The notes beneath the pieces were generated by a model. That model saw nothing but the letters and a program-made list of their open reading frames with translations. It was not told the origin of the DNA and ran no database searches. DNA of 64,000 bases from Mytilus edulis. Lineage: Eukaryota; Mollusca; Bivalvia; Mytilida; Mytilidae. The stretch's first letter is position 1. Each line of letters opens with the position of its first letter. This document shows positions 1 through 11,337 of this stretch, piece after piece. Where the stretch lies: assembly GCF_963676685.1 (NCBI RefSeq), contig NC_092354.1, positions 38,968,193 to 39,032,192 on the forward strand, read 5' to 3'. Both the position numbers and the translations under genes were made by a program.

Positions 1-1045
1 AAGAAAAGTCTAATTTATTAACACATATCAAATACAAATACTTTATTCCATGAAACAACATAGTAAGTTTCAAAACAAATCAAGTTTTCTGCACTATTTA
101 TATAACAATTGTAAATAATATAAACAAGAGAACTATCAAATGAAATTTGGTTATAAAAAACTTACATCATTTGTAATGCACCATTTTTTTCACATAAAAC
201 ATGTTATAGAAAGCACCATGACAGCGGTTACAAATCAAGAATTTTTATATATTTATCTCTAGGTTTAACTTAATCATATAGCACTATAAAAAGTAATAAA
301 AACAAAAGAAAAAAAGTTTAAGCAAACACAATATGATAAAATATGCGATAATATGTTGTAATTAAATTTGGATGCTGTAAATTCTCATATGAAAAAATTC
401 CAAAGATGAAAATGATGATAAAGTAAACATAAAAACAAAAAGTTCTCCAAACATTATATACATATATATATTATTTACATATATACAATAATACCAATCA
501 TATTTGTTTTTTAATTTAATTTATTTCTATTACAAAACTAAACATATGTAAATGGAAAACTAAAAAGAATAATTTAATGAAAGGAATAGATTAATAATGA
601 ACTTTAATACCAGAGAAAGTAGATTATTTAATGAAAAGAATAGATTTATAATGAAATTTATGGTTTGAATGAGCATGAAACATATAAACTAAGGTGAATT
701 TATAAAAACAAACTACATGTATACTACTATTTACAATATAATAAAATGAGAGTAGAGAAATGCGAGTATAATCAAAATCTTTTCTTTAATTAAAATAAAG
801 TGTAACTAATCCAAATAAATCAAATGAAAGAAAATTGAAAAGTTTTGGTGATATAATTTTTCATAATATAAGTAGATTTGTAGAATACATCCTCATCAGT
901 GATTATTAAAATTTAGATAACAGTGTATAAATAAGTTTATAAAATTTAGAAAAAAGATTATAAAATTTAGAAAAAAAAAAATAAAAAAATATAAAATTTA
1001 GAAAAAAAATTTAAAAAATTTCATAAAATTTAAAAGTTTAGAAAA
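1..1045. other. AT-rich non-coding flank
   Basis: No coding exon is recognisable. From about 940 to 1040 there are degenerate A-rich units of the type AAAATTTAGAAAAA, a low-complexity tract just past the 3' end of the minus-strand gene. Confidence 0.5.
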
Positions 1046-1212
1046 TTAATCATAGGTTAGTCTCTGTGGCCGAATAGATATCCTGTTTGATCTTCTCAAT
1101 ATTCTTGGTGGTTGTTGTTGTGCTGGGGCTACTCGTCTGTTATTTTCACGTGGTGGAAAAAAATAATTTATAATTTCTTGAAGCCTTTCATAAATTGCGA
1201 TGAGGATATATT
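1046..1212 (-). CDS. Possible alternative 3'-terminal exon of the adjacent membrane-protein gene
   Basis: On the minus strand a splice acceptor (TTTGTAG) at 1213-1216 is followed by an open frame of about 55 codons, rich in Gln, Pro and Arg (for example PRILRRSNRISIRPQRL), ending in TAA at 1046-1048. Its composition is clearly less AT-rich than the flanks, which suggests real coding. The frame that stays open needs one base from the preceding exon, and I found no fitting donor in the exon at 1254-1426. It could be an alternative cytoplasmic tail or belong to another transcript. Confidence 0.35.
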
Positions 1213-1253
1213 CTACAAATTAAAAAGTAGTAAATACAGAGATAGATATTAAC

Positions 1254-2595
1254 TTAAACAGTTTTTTTTGGTGTATTAACAAAATCTGCAATTTCTATTT
1301 CGGATAGTGAATCTGCATCGACATTGAAGGAGAATTGGTGTTGGCGGAAATTGGTTTTTGCAGTTCTCTTCTTTTTGCAGATGCAAAATAACATCAGCGA
1401 CAAGAGCATAACACATGCTAGAGATGCTGTAAAGATAAATTTGAATATGTCACTTACTTTAAAAATTATAAAATATATTGATATATATAAATAGATTAGA
1501 CCATTGGTTTTTCTGTTTGAATTGTCTTTATAGCTTACTGTTTGGTGTGAGCTTTTGCTCTGTGTTGAAGGTCATACTTTGATCTATAATACATTGGCAC
1601 TCATACCGCATCTTTTTCTTATTTATAAATAAGTGTTTTTATTAGAACATGTATATATTTTTATTTTATTTATTTATTTTATTTTTATATTGTTTGTCAA
1701 TCAAATAAATAAATTAAATTTAGATACTTACCAAAAATCATTATAAGAATGATCTTAATATTATCTAGACCCTTGTCTTCCTCCTGTGCATGTGGTGTTG
1801 ACTTCTGAAATAAAGAAATAAAATCATGTATTTCATGAAAATGTTGATATTAAAAAATCTTATCCTTCACATTTTAATTTGTTTTTAAGCACTATACTAT
1901 AGAGAATACAAATTGACTCGTTCATGTACATGTATTTCCTAATAAAAATAGAAAACAAAACGGACGTTTTAATTAAAAAAATATCAGATAAATGCTTACC
2001 AGTTGTTTATCAGTGGTGCCGATTGACAATGTGGATCCTGGTGTTACTCTTGTTGCTGCTGTTGTTGTTGTAGAAGCTATGACTCCATTCTGTAAAAAAA
2101 AAATATACATAATGTAAGAAATGTTTTACACAATAAAATTAATAAATAATATATAAGATCTGCTCATAGTTTAGGTTGTTTCTAGTCACTTTACATATAG
2201 AGACAATACTACGTGATTACTTTAAAGCTCTTATTATTCTGTTATTCTTTTCTAATTTCCTATATACTTACATCACAATGTATACCATTAACAATTGTTA
2301 TTGTTTCTGGTGCTGCTAAAACATTGCTGCATTTAGAATTTCCTTGTTTGATCTCAATTGAATGCAGGTCTCTATTATTTGCAAGGTCCAATTGTCCGGC
2401 AACAAAAAATCTTTCGAATACGACTTTCTTTACATCTAGTCGGATTCTGGTGTTGTAGAGCCCTGCTCCAGTCCATCTGCAATGGAGAGTATCCCCCTCC
2501 ACTGTGCATACATCTCTCAATTCATGCGAGCATGAAACAGCTGACATTGTGAAACAAATGATGATGAATATAAACATGGTGTTGATGGGTGACAT
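1254..2595 (-). CDS. Small type I membrane protein, four exons
   Basis: Exons on the minus strand are 2595-2272, 2089-2000, 1804-1732 and 1426-1254. All junctions have GT/AG sites and phases agree (0, 0, 1), giving 219 residues. Residues 1-22 are a signal peptide (FIFIIICFTMSAVS core). The ectodomain, about 85 residues, has Cys 30, 39, 89 and 107 and a stretch resembling one leucine-rich unit (QLDLANNRDLHSIEI, 68-82). Exon 2 encodes a Thr-rich stem, a likely O-glycosylated stalk. Residues 156-178 are a transmembrane helix followed by KKKR and an acidic tail. The layout suggests a cell-surface receptor or adhesion protein. The family is not recognised and the leucine-rich assignment is tentative. 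Confidence 0.72.
1530..1625 (-). repeat. Dispersed repeat A, internally deleted copy
   Basis: This copy lies in the last intron of the minus-strand membrane-protein gene. It carries the family words for TTGGCACTCATACCGCATC and the preceding segment in reverse orientation. Family A is the commonest repeat in the window; intact copies are about 185 bp. Confidence 0.6.
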
Positions 2596-3818
2596 TTTGC
2601 AAATATTTTGAGGAATTAAATACCCGGATGAGAAATAAAAACAATAGTCTAATTAGGGAATAAATTAGGGGTAATTAATTCCGTGATATATGGTTGGGAT
2701 AAGAGTGGTAGATGGATAAGGTTTAATTAATGTTTGAGTATGGATTGTTTTAATAAATAATAATAATAGTTTTTACAATATACGCTAGGGTTAGGGTTAA
2801 TTAATATATTTTCAATTCTTATTCATTTTTTGTTACAAATGAAACTTAAAAGTTTTATAAAATTTCTTCTCTCAACGCGAAGTCATTTAATCTTCTATTT
2901 TTTCAGTTTTACTTTTAACTTCTTTATCCAAAATATTAACAATTTAAATTGTCTATATGTTAAATGCGATGGAAAATAAATCAAAACATTCTTTTATAAG
3001 TGAAAAAACAAAATTTTCATTTAATATTATACAACAGTTATATTATGTAATTTTCTTGACGTCTGCAAAATGCAACGTGTGAAAAAATCAAAACAGTCTT
3101 TTATATTTCTACAAATTTTAAAATCCAATATTTTGATATTATTCAACAAATATATTATACAATTTTGCTAGCGGGAACAAATTTTTGTCAACGTGGCAAA
3201 AATATTTGCTGCTGCCACACAATATATACTACTCAAAGTGCACATATTTTATGCTTTTGATTGCCCTTACATGACCATATACCTCATACTGATGTTTCTC
3301 TCTACTCGTTAAATATTTTCGCATTTTTTCTTTCCTCAGTTTTTTTTCACCGTTACTTTTTTTTTTACCTTAGAAAAGGAGACACAACTTAAACAATCAA
3401 ACTAATAAATCGAAACAAACTAAGAGCACCATGGCACCCTTCCCTAACAAAAGGGCACACCCACATTCTTGTTTCCACAGCTTCTATAAATATAAGCAAC
3501 AGCGGCCAGGTAACCAATGTTCAAGCATCTAAGATCACGTTTAAAGACGATTAAATGTTACAAAACTCGTGGCTGGAAAGGGGGGGGGGGGGGGGGGGGT
3601 TTAGATAGCAATTACACAGAAAGGAGTGAGACTGGCCCTATCGACAGGGTTAGCATCTCCAGTTATGCATTGATCACGTCAAAAACCTATGCGAACCCAC
3701 CCTTATCAGAATATCACATAAAAAGCATGTACACTTTTACAGTAAGAAAAAATTCACAGAATGCAACAGATACCGGAAATATTGGTGTAAATACCTTTTC
3801 CTATTAAGTACTTGCTAG
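2596..3818. other. Intergenic region; telomere-like word and poly-G run
   Basis: No exon is recognisable. A short telomere-like word (TAGGGTTAGGGTTAA) lies near 2785-2800. A run of 20 G spans 3580-3599. The N-terminal exons expected for the HSPA12-like gene were looked for here (HSP70 phosphate-1 type DIGTTYSG) and not seen. Confidence 0.5.
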
Positions 3819-3889
3819 TGTGATGGGATTGCTTCCCTTAGAAAAACTTAGAAGATACTTAGTCAGCCGTAAGCGGTTGAGCTAAGGAA

Positions 3890-3964
3890 GTCCTTCTTTA
3901 GCTCAGTCGGTTAGCGTGCTGCCTCATAACACAGAAGTCCCGGGTTCGAGTCCCGGTGGGGACA
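3890..3964 (+). other. tRNA-like sequence with pol III A and B boxes inside left LTR
   Basis: A box TAGCTCAGTCGG lies at 3899-3910 and a perfect B box GGTTCGAGTCC at 3943-3953. The T arm is fully paired (CCGGG with CCCGG) and the acceptor ends pair partly. The anticodon stem is mismatched, so this is probably a tRNA-derived promoter module and not a working tRNA gene. Confidence 0.65.
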
Positions 3965-4198
3965 AGCAATTTTGTAATGAAATTCGTGCTCTCCGGGTAC
4001 ATTGGCGCCCAACAATAATAACCCACGGTTAGAAGAATTACCTAGCCAGGTTAAAATATAAATATTAAAAAGATGAAGATATCATCATTATAGAGTATAA
4101 TGACTCTTGAGGTGGGGGAAGTGTGACGGGATTGCTTCCCTTAGAAAAACTAAGTAGATACGTTAATAAAGTCAGCCGTAAGCGGTTGAGCTAAGGAA

Positions 4199-4273
4199 GT
4201 ACTTCTTTAGCTCAGTCGGTTAGCGCGCTGCCTTGTAACACAGAAGTCCCGGGTTCGAGTCCCGGTGGAGACA
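4199..4273 (+). other. tRNA-like sequence with pol III A and B boxes inside right LTR
   Basis: This is the same module as in the left LTR, with A box at 4208-4219 and B box at 4252-4262. The region that would be the anticodon loop reads CTTGTAA here and CTCATAA in the left copy. Just upstream, GAGCTAAGGAAGT and ACTTCTTTAGCTC form a hairpin that would compete with the A-box arm. Confidence 0.65.
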
Positions 4274-4578
4274 AGCAATTTTGTAATGAAATTCGTGCTC
4301 TCCGGTTACACTACTATAACGTTGATAGCATAATAATTTCAAAAAAATATCGTTACGTTTAAGACAAATTACCGGAAATGCAAGGTCGGGTTGGGAACCG
4401 ATTAAATACGGACACAACCAAAAACACACAAAATTTTCGTTATTGTTACGTTTTCTACGTAAGCGTAGCCATCACCTTCTCAAAATACAAAATAGAAGTT
4501 ATTATTTGTTAACGTGTCTATCAAATGCTATGAGGTGAAATCGATTTATTACAACATTGAATGAAATATTTTTTCTAG

Positions 4579-7500
4579 GAAATTTCGTTGGGAATGATGA
4601 TTCTAGATGTAACAGGAAAAGAATTGCCTGCTATCAAAGTATTTACTGAATCAATAAGATTTCTCAAAGACCATTTTCTTGAGATGTTTACCGACAAAAA
4701 GTTAGGATTTACTATCAACGATGTGTTCTTTGTGATTACCGTTCCTGCCATTTGGAGCGACGCTGCAAAGCAGTTTATGAGGGTGGCCTCTGAGAAGGTA
4801 ATCTATCTTCAACTGATCTATATTGTAGAAAAAAGTGCCGAGAAAGTTCAAGGCCTTCACAATCGAAAAGTGTTATGACCAAAACAGTCCTAAAAATAGC
4901 AATTAAGTGGGAACGACAAAGCCCCCCCCCGGCCGTTCGTTGAACATTAATCTTATTGCCTACCCCCCCCCCCCCCCCCCCCAGATGGTGTCTGTTCGGA
5001 TGTGCTATGTTTATAAATAAAGTAAAATATCAACAAAAAAGACCACAACCCAAAACGGAGAGTCCTTTATTGAATTGGCAAAAATCATAGGCTCCAACAC
5101 ACTTAATGAATGGTAAACAACCGTCATATTCCAGACTTGGTACAGGCAAAAATAGTGGATTAAACTTGGTTTAATAGCTAACTAAACCTCTCACTTTTAA
5201 GACAGTTGCATATAATTCTGTTATAGTGATAGCAATATGTAAATACTCTGCGACATCCTATTGGGAATAAAGAAGTTTAAACTGATGGACATGAATATTA
5301 TCACAACTTCATCCTCATGCAAAACAGTTGATTATTTTTATCAATCTTACAGGTACTGCATTTTCACGAAAAAGTCCCAATTCAAGAGCCTGTTGGTCAG
5401 TAGATGTCGTTTGTTGGGTGTGTATACGTTTCTCGTTTCTCGTTATTTTAATAGCCTTTCCCTCTATGATTTGTTTTACACTAGCAATTTTGGAGTGCTT
5501 TTTAGCTTGCTGTTCGATGCGAGTCAAGTCTGTTTTGAAGGCCATACTTTTACTTTATACACAATATGACTTTGATGGAGAGTTGTTATTTAGTAATAGG
5601 CAATCATACCACATCTTCTTATTTATAACTTGACACGTAATAGAGATTACTTGTTTTCAGTTTTATATAATTTAGAGTTAGTCCACAGTTTGTCCCAATT
5701 AAACTTTCTTTGGTATATTTTTGTTTTATTTTGTTTGTTTATGTTTTTTTAGGGGTTGGGTGTGGAGGTCAAGTCTCATTTCTGTTTATATACCCTTTTC
5801 GTGTTCATTACAGGATGGATTTTGCAATTTTGAAATAATCTTTAGGTCCGTATAAATTGTTATAATTTTCTGTGGAATGTACTGACAACACACCCCAGCA
5901 CACGAAATACTTTAAGGGGGTAGACCTTGGTTCAGGGAGATAACTCTTTAAATCAGTTAAGCGTTTGTAAAAGTCAAGTTCATCAATGTTTTTTAAGCAT
6001 TTACCTGAAACAGATTAAAAATAATCTATGTAACCTAGAAGCTTAGAATATGTTTTTGAAAATGGTTGACACAAACGTACTGATGATTTTAAGAGTTATT
6101 TCCCTTAACCTAGGTCTACCTCCTTAAGAACCAACAAAGATGCAAATAGGCTAACATATTTTTTTAAAAGATATTTGATATGACAGGCAAAATCACTTCT
6201 AATGTTTCTATCTCTTATTTGAAAAGTTCTCAAAAAAAAAAAAATCCCTGGTGGTCCTTGGAGAAAATTTGAAGGTGCCAACGATTAGATCTATTGCTAA
6301 ATACAAAGAGTATGTCGATTCTTTCTAAAATTTTGAGAGACCAAACCTTCGGCCCACCATTTTTCGAGAACTCTATTTGATTCCGATTGAACAGAGGTTA
6401 TTTAAATTAGACTGAAAACATCAAATACTTCAGTAGGCTGACAATACAAAATATAAACAAACATTGTTTACAAAATCGCTAAATTGATTTTATAAAGTCA
6501 AAATAGTTAATATTATGCATCAATGACTCATTTCTATATTAATTTGTGATACTATGTGATGTCGAAATAAGCATTTCCTATGTTTAAGGAAGTAGTTTTA
6601 AAAATACATAAAAAATATTTAGAAAAAGGTTGACACTTAATTTTTGGTTTAATATATTATGATATTGAATTTTATGATTTTTTGGCACTATTTGAAATAG
6701 AAATGAGGGTCTTGATAGGGTTGATAGAATAACAGCTGAATAAAATGGCGCCAAAACAATTGGAGATTAGAGAAAATAGAACAAGTTGATACGTTAAGTA
6801 TGGGTTAATTATTTGTGAGGTCTTTGGTGGTATTGTACTAATTTTATGCATTGACTTATTTCTGAGATTCAGGAACATATCGGAGTCAGTAAGGGCTGAC
6901 AAAACTATTTTTTTCTTCCAGTATTTACTAAGAAAAATATTGTTTTTTTCCAATCATCTAAAAAATAAGCAGTGGTGGATCCAGAAATTTTCACAAGTGG
7001 GGGCCCACTGGCTGCCTAAGAGGGGGCCCGATTTCATCACGTCTCAGTGATTCCCTATAGAAGCAACTACATTTTTTTCTCAAAAAGGGGGGGGGGGGGG
7101 CGGGCGGCCCCCTGTCCCCCTAAATCCGCATATGATAAGGTATGCATATATATTAAAAAAGTAAAACAACAAAAATACCAAACTCCAAGGAAAATTAAAA
7201 TTGGAAAGTCCCTTTATATAATAATAATTAAATTTTGGATGTAACGCGTCTTCTGATTGGCTGACGTTATTTTGTTATGAGCCCATAGACATAATTTACT
7301 TATGTGACCGTGACGTCATCAACGTTTTTTCATGGTTTTCTACGGTTTAAAATGTAATTTAGAATTAAATTATAAGAAATGACTGTAATATTTTTTCTGT
7401 CTATTCGAAATAACATAAAAAATGTGGTGCACACTGTTAAATAACCCGCTACGCGCGTTATTCAGTGTGCACCAATTTTTTTATGTTATTTCTTCATAGA

Positions 7501-10500
7501 CAGAAAAAATATTACAGTCATTCCTTAAATTATCAAAAATATCCATCGAATGGAAAACAGTTGTCATATTCTTGTCATGATACAGGCGTTTCCTTATGTA
7601 GACAATGTGGGATTAAACCTGGATTTATAAAGTCTTAACAAGGGATGGTTTGTTTCCTGAATTCTAAGTTTACCGATAACACGAGAAAAGGCGATCGTTA
7701 TCAATTTTATCTATTGATATACTAACAGAATATCCTTCCTGAGCTATACCTAACTATATACATGATGATCAAATGAATAAATAAACAAAAATGAATGAAT
7801 GAATGAATGAATGAATGAATGAATAGATAAATAAACAAGAAATAATTGAATGTGTGTATGCGAACATGTAAGAATGAAGGTTAACCGAACAAGTGCAGTG
7901 GGGGTCCAGGTAGAGTATAGGGCGTACCAACCCTCCCTATCAATTACAACAAAAAAATAAGGGGGTGGGGGCTTAAACTTTATATTTTTTTCACGATTTA
8001 TTAATTTTTCTTTTAAATCATCCAAAAGTCTTTTGCCTCGTTTTACGTTCGGTATTTGAAACGTTTTATTGAAATTACGGACCCAACTTAAAAATATCCT
8101 CTTCTGAAACGAACGAAAAAAGAATAAGAAAGAATGACTTAATTGTATCTTTTATTATACAGGAACAGAAATTGACAAAAGATGCTTGCAAATTAATGAA
8201 TGAAATTTTCTACTCTCAGGCAGGAATAAAAAGTTCCCAGATGATGTTAGCCTATGAACCAGAAGCGGCAGCCTTGTTCTGTAGTCTGTTACCCGAGGAT
8301 CAAGGAATAGCTAAATATTTCCAGGAACGACGAAGACTTATGATAGTAGATCTGGGTGGTAAGTATTATGAGAGGGAGCAAGATATCTTTTCTGGACGTC
8401 GTGGTGGGCCTTTATTTTGTGGGAATTCGGGATTGGGCCTATAATTTCGCGGGAACTCGGGATGGATTTGCACCTACATATATCAAGACTCGGGAATTAT
8501 TAATTATATTTTTAGGATCCAGGGAAATACTTTTGTTTTCTATTTCATTTAGACTAGTATTTTTTTAATTTTTGCATTGAATCGTCGTCCGTCGTCGTTA
8601 ACTTTTACAAAAAGCTTCTCTGAAACTACTTGGCTAAAAAAAAAAAGAACATAGGGGTAAAATGCAGTTTTGGCTTATATCTCTGAAACCAAAGCTTTTA
8701 GAGCAATTCGGACATGTGATAAAATTGTTTATCAGGTCAAGATCTATCTGCTTTGAAATTTTCAGATGAATCAGGCAACCTGTTGTTGGGTTGCTGCCCC
8801 AGGATTGGTAATTTTAGAAAATTTTGCAGCTTTTGGTTATTGTCTTGAATATTATTATAGCTAGAGATAAACTGTAAACAGCAATAATGTTCAGCAAAAT
8901 AAGACCTACAAATAAGTCAACATGATCAAAATTGTCAATTTACCCCTTAAGGAGTAATTGCCCTTTATAGTCAATTTTAAGCAATTTGTCATAAATTTAG
9001 TAAATTTTGTAAATTTTTATTCGTTTATGATATGCACATAGACCAAGGTGAGCGACACAGGCTCTTTAGAGCCTTTAGTTGTAGTATCTAATGATATCTT
9101 ATATTATAAAATATCGAGGCTTGCTATCCTTATCATCGACGCCAAGTACTTCAACCAATCAGAAAATGTTTATTTGGGGCATTCGACCTATTTTAACTCA
9201 GATTTTGGAATTTTTCAATCGAAATTATAGAAAAATGGAATGTTGTTAGTACATATAAAATAGAAAATGATGAATACTTTTAGCTAAAGAAAATTTGGAT
9301 GGAGCTCTGTGTATTTACATTATTTGCACAACTCTCCTTACTGGTGCCATATTTTGGAATTTCCGTGACCTAAATGGTTCGCGAAAATTAATATTTTTAT
9401 ATATAGTATAGTAATTATGATTTTAACCTTATTTTACATGATTTCCAAAGCATCAGTAAATACAGGTGAGCGACACAGGCTCTTTGGAGCCTCTAGTTTT
9501 TACTAGATGTATGAAGATACTTTCATTTGAAATACAGAAATATCAATAAAAGATAATGTATCCATATGTTGTAATGTTTATGCCCTTTGGGGCCCATAAT
9601 TGGAAAATAAAAATATCTTATCTTATATATATAGCGTGAAAGGCAACTCATGGACAACACTGTAGCTTGTACCTCATATGAGTCACGCAGTTATCTATGC
9701 GTTGAAAAAAAACCAGTAATTTTTCATGATACAAACCGTATTCGACGTCCATATGTCATCAAAGGTTTGACAACAAAATTGAAGTCAAATGCACGACGAA
9801 CAGACTATAGATTAGTCAACAATAGAAAGCTAAAATGTAATACATAAAAACTACAAAATACAACCGAAGTTCATGACCACTTATCTATGCACACACACTC
9901 TGTTTGTCTGGATCATTTTATTTGATAAAATATCTCATGGTATTTGTCTCAGTCAACATCACATAAGAAGGTTATACGCTAAACGCTTGATAAAAGACAG
10001 TGTTTTAAAAAATAAAAAAAATAATTTTAAAGCTTAAAGTTCAGAGCGACGATCATAATCAAAATATCGTATTGAAACATATTCCGCGTGGGGGAAAAAT
10101 CATGTGACTGAGTAATCTGCCGAGTGATTGCTCGTTCATTATGATTGAGTGATAATTAGAGTCCAACGACAAATATTACACGGTTTCCGCAACTTTTAGC
10201 ATGAACTTTCTGTGTTTGACGTATCACATTATGAATAGCACTATTATCATTACAGGTGGTACGGCTGATATAACAGTTGTCAAAGTAATAAAACGTGAAG
10301 AGAAACTGACCTATATAGAGCACGTGTACAGAGTCACAGGAGGGGCGTGGGGCGGCAACCAAGTCAATAAGAATTTTGAAAAATTCTTAGAATCGGTATT
10401 CGGTAATGACGTCATGGACGAGTTTAAAAGAGACTATCTGTCTCAATATTTGGAGATGATGAGGGACTTTGAAGTGCAAAAGAAAACACTTTCAACTTCC

Positions 10501-11337
10501 GGTACGAAAACCGGTGTCGGAATCAGATTTGGAGGAGACCTTCGTCATATTTTTAAAAGTAAGCGAGGAAAAGATATTAAAGATGAATTACAAGACAAAC
10601 TTAAAGGTATGGTTAGAATTACAGGAGACAAATTACGATTTGACCTAGCAATCTTCAAAAGATTTTTCCAAGACTGTGTAAAAGAGATTGTCAATCACAT
10701 AAATGAAAGCTTTTTGAAAAGAGGATGTGCTTGGCCGTCTGCAATGATACTAGTTGGTGGATTTTCTGATGCTCCTGTAATCCGGGAAGCAATTGTTGAT
10801 GCATTTCCTGTTATAAAAGATGTTGTGTCTCCCGTGGCGACTTCATTGGCCGTTTTAAAAGGATCAGTTATTTTTGGTCACGAACCAGCAATAGTTACTG
10901 GCCGAGTCTGTCGCGAAACGCTAGGCCTCACACTCCGTCGGCCATATGTGCCGGAAGGTCAAACTGAAAAGAAAACGTTTAAAATTGATGGACAACTTCG
11001 AGCAGATAAAAGTTTTCAAAAAATGTTTTCAATAAATGAAATCATTAAACTTGGACAAACCCGTACAGTGGCAATACAAGATATTCATACAAACAAAGAA
11101 CTACGAAAACATCCGAAGATTATCGAAGTGTACGCCTCACAAGACGAAGATCCTGAATATATCACGGACGCTGGTTGTTCCCTTAGAGGAAAAATCACTG
11201 TTAATCCGCCAAGCGGTAAATGGCCGGAAAATGCGGAAGGTTTTATTGATATGGAAACCGGAGGAACGGAAATTATCGTACGGTACCGAGACAAACATTC
11301 GGGTCAGATTACTGAAGAAGCGATAGATTTTATGTGA
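4579..11337 (+). CDS. HSPA12-like HSP70-superfamily protein, 5' part not seen
   Basis: Three exons are seen: 4579-4797, 8220-8358 and 10256-11337 (TGA). Phases 0 and 1 agree and together encode 479 residues. Exon one carries FFVITVPAIWSDAAKQFMR, typical of HSPA12. Exon two starts AGIKSS and has AYEPEAAALFC. The join of exons two and three makes the HSP70 phosphate-2 motif DLGGGTADITV, and ILVGGFSDAPVI is the adenosine-binding motif, so the ATPase core is complete at its C-terminal half. Vertebrate HSPA12A is about 675 residues, so roughly 150-190 N-terminal residues including the phosphate-1 loop are missing. No stop or frameshift breaks the visible exons. Either the first exons lie beyond the left gene, or this copy is 5'-truncated. 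HSPA12 genes are strongly expanded in bivalves. Confidence 0.88.
5040..5215 (+). repeat. Dispersed repeat C
   Basis: Shares the succession GGAGAGTCC, GGCAAAAATCA, CAACCGTCATATTCC, TTGGTACAGGCA with copies near 7550, 13350, 51010 and (reverse) 52490-52700. Confidence 0.6.
5505..5625 (-). repeat. Dispersed repeat A, reverse copy
   Basis: Ends with the family signature GCAATCATACCACATCTTC. A 76-codon open frame on the minus strand across 5315-5545 reads through this repeat and is not treated as a gene. Confidence 0.65.
5912..6127. mobile_element. TTAA-bounded MITE, 216 bp
   Basis: Termini TTAAGGGGGTAGACCTTGG and its near-exact inverse at the right end, with TTAA at both edges. Subterminal GGGAGATAACTC and GAGTTATTTCCC are also inverted. 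TTAA target duplication is the piggyBac hallmark; the element has no coding capacity. Confidence 0.75.
6971..7131 (+). mobile_element. Short hAT-like non-autonomous element with poly-G
   Basis: Starts AGTGGTGGATCCAG and ends CCTAAATCCGC. A reverse-oriented relative lies at 27752-27909 and a shorter one at 20196-20278. The interior carries a 14-G run followed by CGGGCGGCCCCC. The superfamily is assigned by the look of the ends only. Confidence 0.55.
7368..7532. repeat. Near-perfect hairpin 1 (fold-back)
   Basis: The left arm contains AAATGACTGTAATATTTT, then TGGTGCACACTG. The right arm is the inverse, with CAGTGTGCACCA and ATTACAGTCATT. Arms of about 75 bp carry only a few mismatches, around a GC-rich centre CCCGCTACGCGCG. 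Confidence 0.85.
7537..7660 (+). repeat. Dispersed repeat C, partial
   Basis: Carries the family block ATCGAATGGAAAACAGTTGTCATATTC (split over 7545-7572) and the GGTTT segment that follows. It directly abuts hairpin 1. Confidence 0.5.
7786..7826. repeat. GAAT microsatellite
   Basis: About eight to nine perfect tetranucleotide units, followed by degenerate AGATAAATAAA. Confidence 0.9.
8359..10255 (+). other. Second visible intron of the HSPA12-like gene
   Basis: The donor is GTAAGT and the acceptor ATTACAG. 8390-8540 holds GGGAATTCGGGATTGGGCC-type imperfect repeats. 8583-9080 is repeat E and 9466-9500 repeats only its terminal word. 9500-10200 is unremarkable. Confidence 0.6.
8583..9080 (+). 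repeat. Dispersed repeat E
   Basis: Closely matched by 60406-61041 through blocks such as GGGGTAAAATGCAGTTT, TCAGGTCAAGATCTATCTG and the terminal GTGAGCGACACAGGCTCTT. The final 35 bp recur alone at 9466-9500, as expected for a solo terminus. Confidence 0.75.

Larger units (their letters stand above)
3819..4310 (+). mobile_element. TRIM-like miniature LTR retroelement with tRNA-like LTRs
   Basis: Two direct repeats (3819-4001 and 4122-4310) begin TGTGAYGGGATTGC and end TACA, flanking a 120-bp interior. Directly after the left repeat, at 4003, is TGGCGCCCAAC, which matches the complement of the 3' end of tRNA-Lys and is a standard primer binding site. Directly before the right repeat is a polypurine tract, GAGGTGGGGGAAG (about 4109-4121). 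There is no open frame inside. LTR-PBS-PPT-LTR in under 500 bp is the definition of a TRIM. Flanking tetranucleotides CTAG and CTAC are a possible imperfect target duplication. The right LTR holds an AATAAA word missing from the left one. Confidence 0.75.
4798..8219 (+). other. First visible intron of the HSPA12-like gene
   Basis: This intron has GT-AG ends and is 3.4 kb long. It holds a 20-C run (4963-4982), repeat C, repeat A, a TTAA MITE, a hAT-like element, a 165-bp hairpin and a GAAT microsatellite, listed separately. 6128-6970 shows nothing recognisable. Confidence 0.7.

Noticed and set aside
2785..2800. Interstitial telomere
   Set aside because: Only two TTAGGG-like units; likewise the degenerate words at 52098-52145.
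3890..4273. Two genuine tRNA genes
   Set aside because: Anticodon stems do not pair and both lie at the same place in LTR-like repeats.
5315..5545. Minus-strand 76-codon open frame
   Set aside because: It overlaps a reverse repeat A copy and the sequence usually flanking it; no domain seen.
8163..8219. Extension of the second HSPA12 exon to the left
   Set aside because: The frame is open, but a pyrimidine-rich acceptor at 8219 gives the family-conserved join SEK-AGIKSS; the extension would insert 19 foreign residues.
10201..10255. ATG-started extension before the last HSPA12 exon
   Set aside because: The acceptor at 10255 restores the DLGGGTADITV motif; upstream codons are intron.
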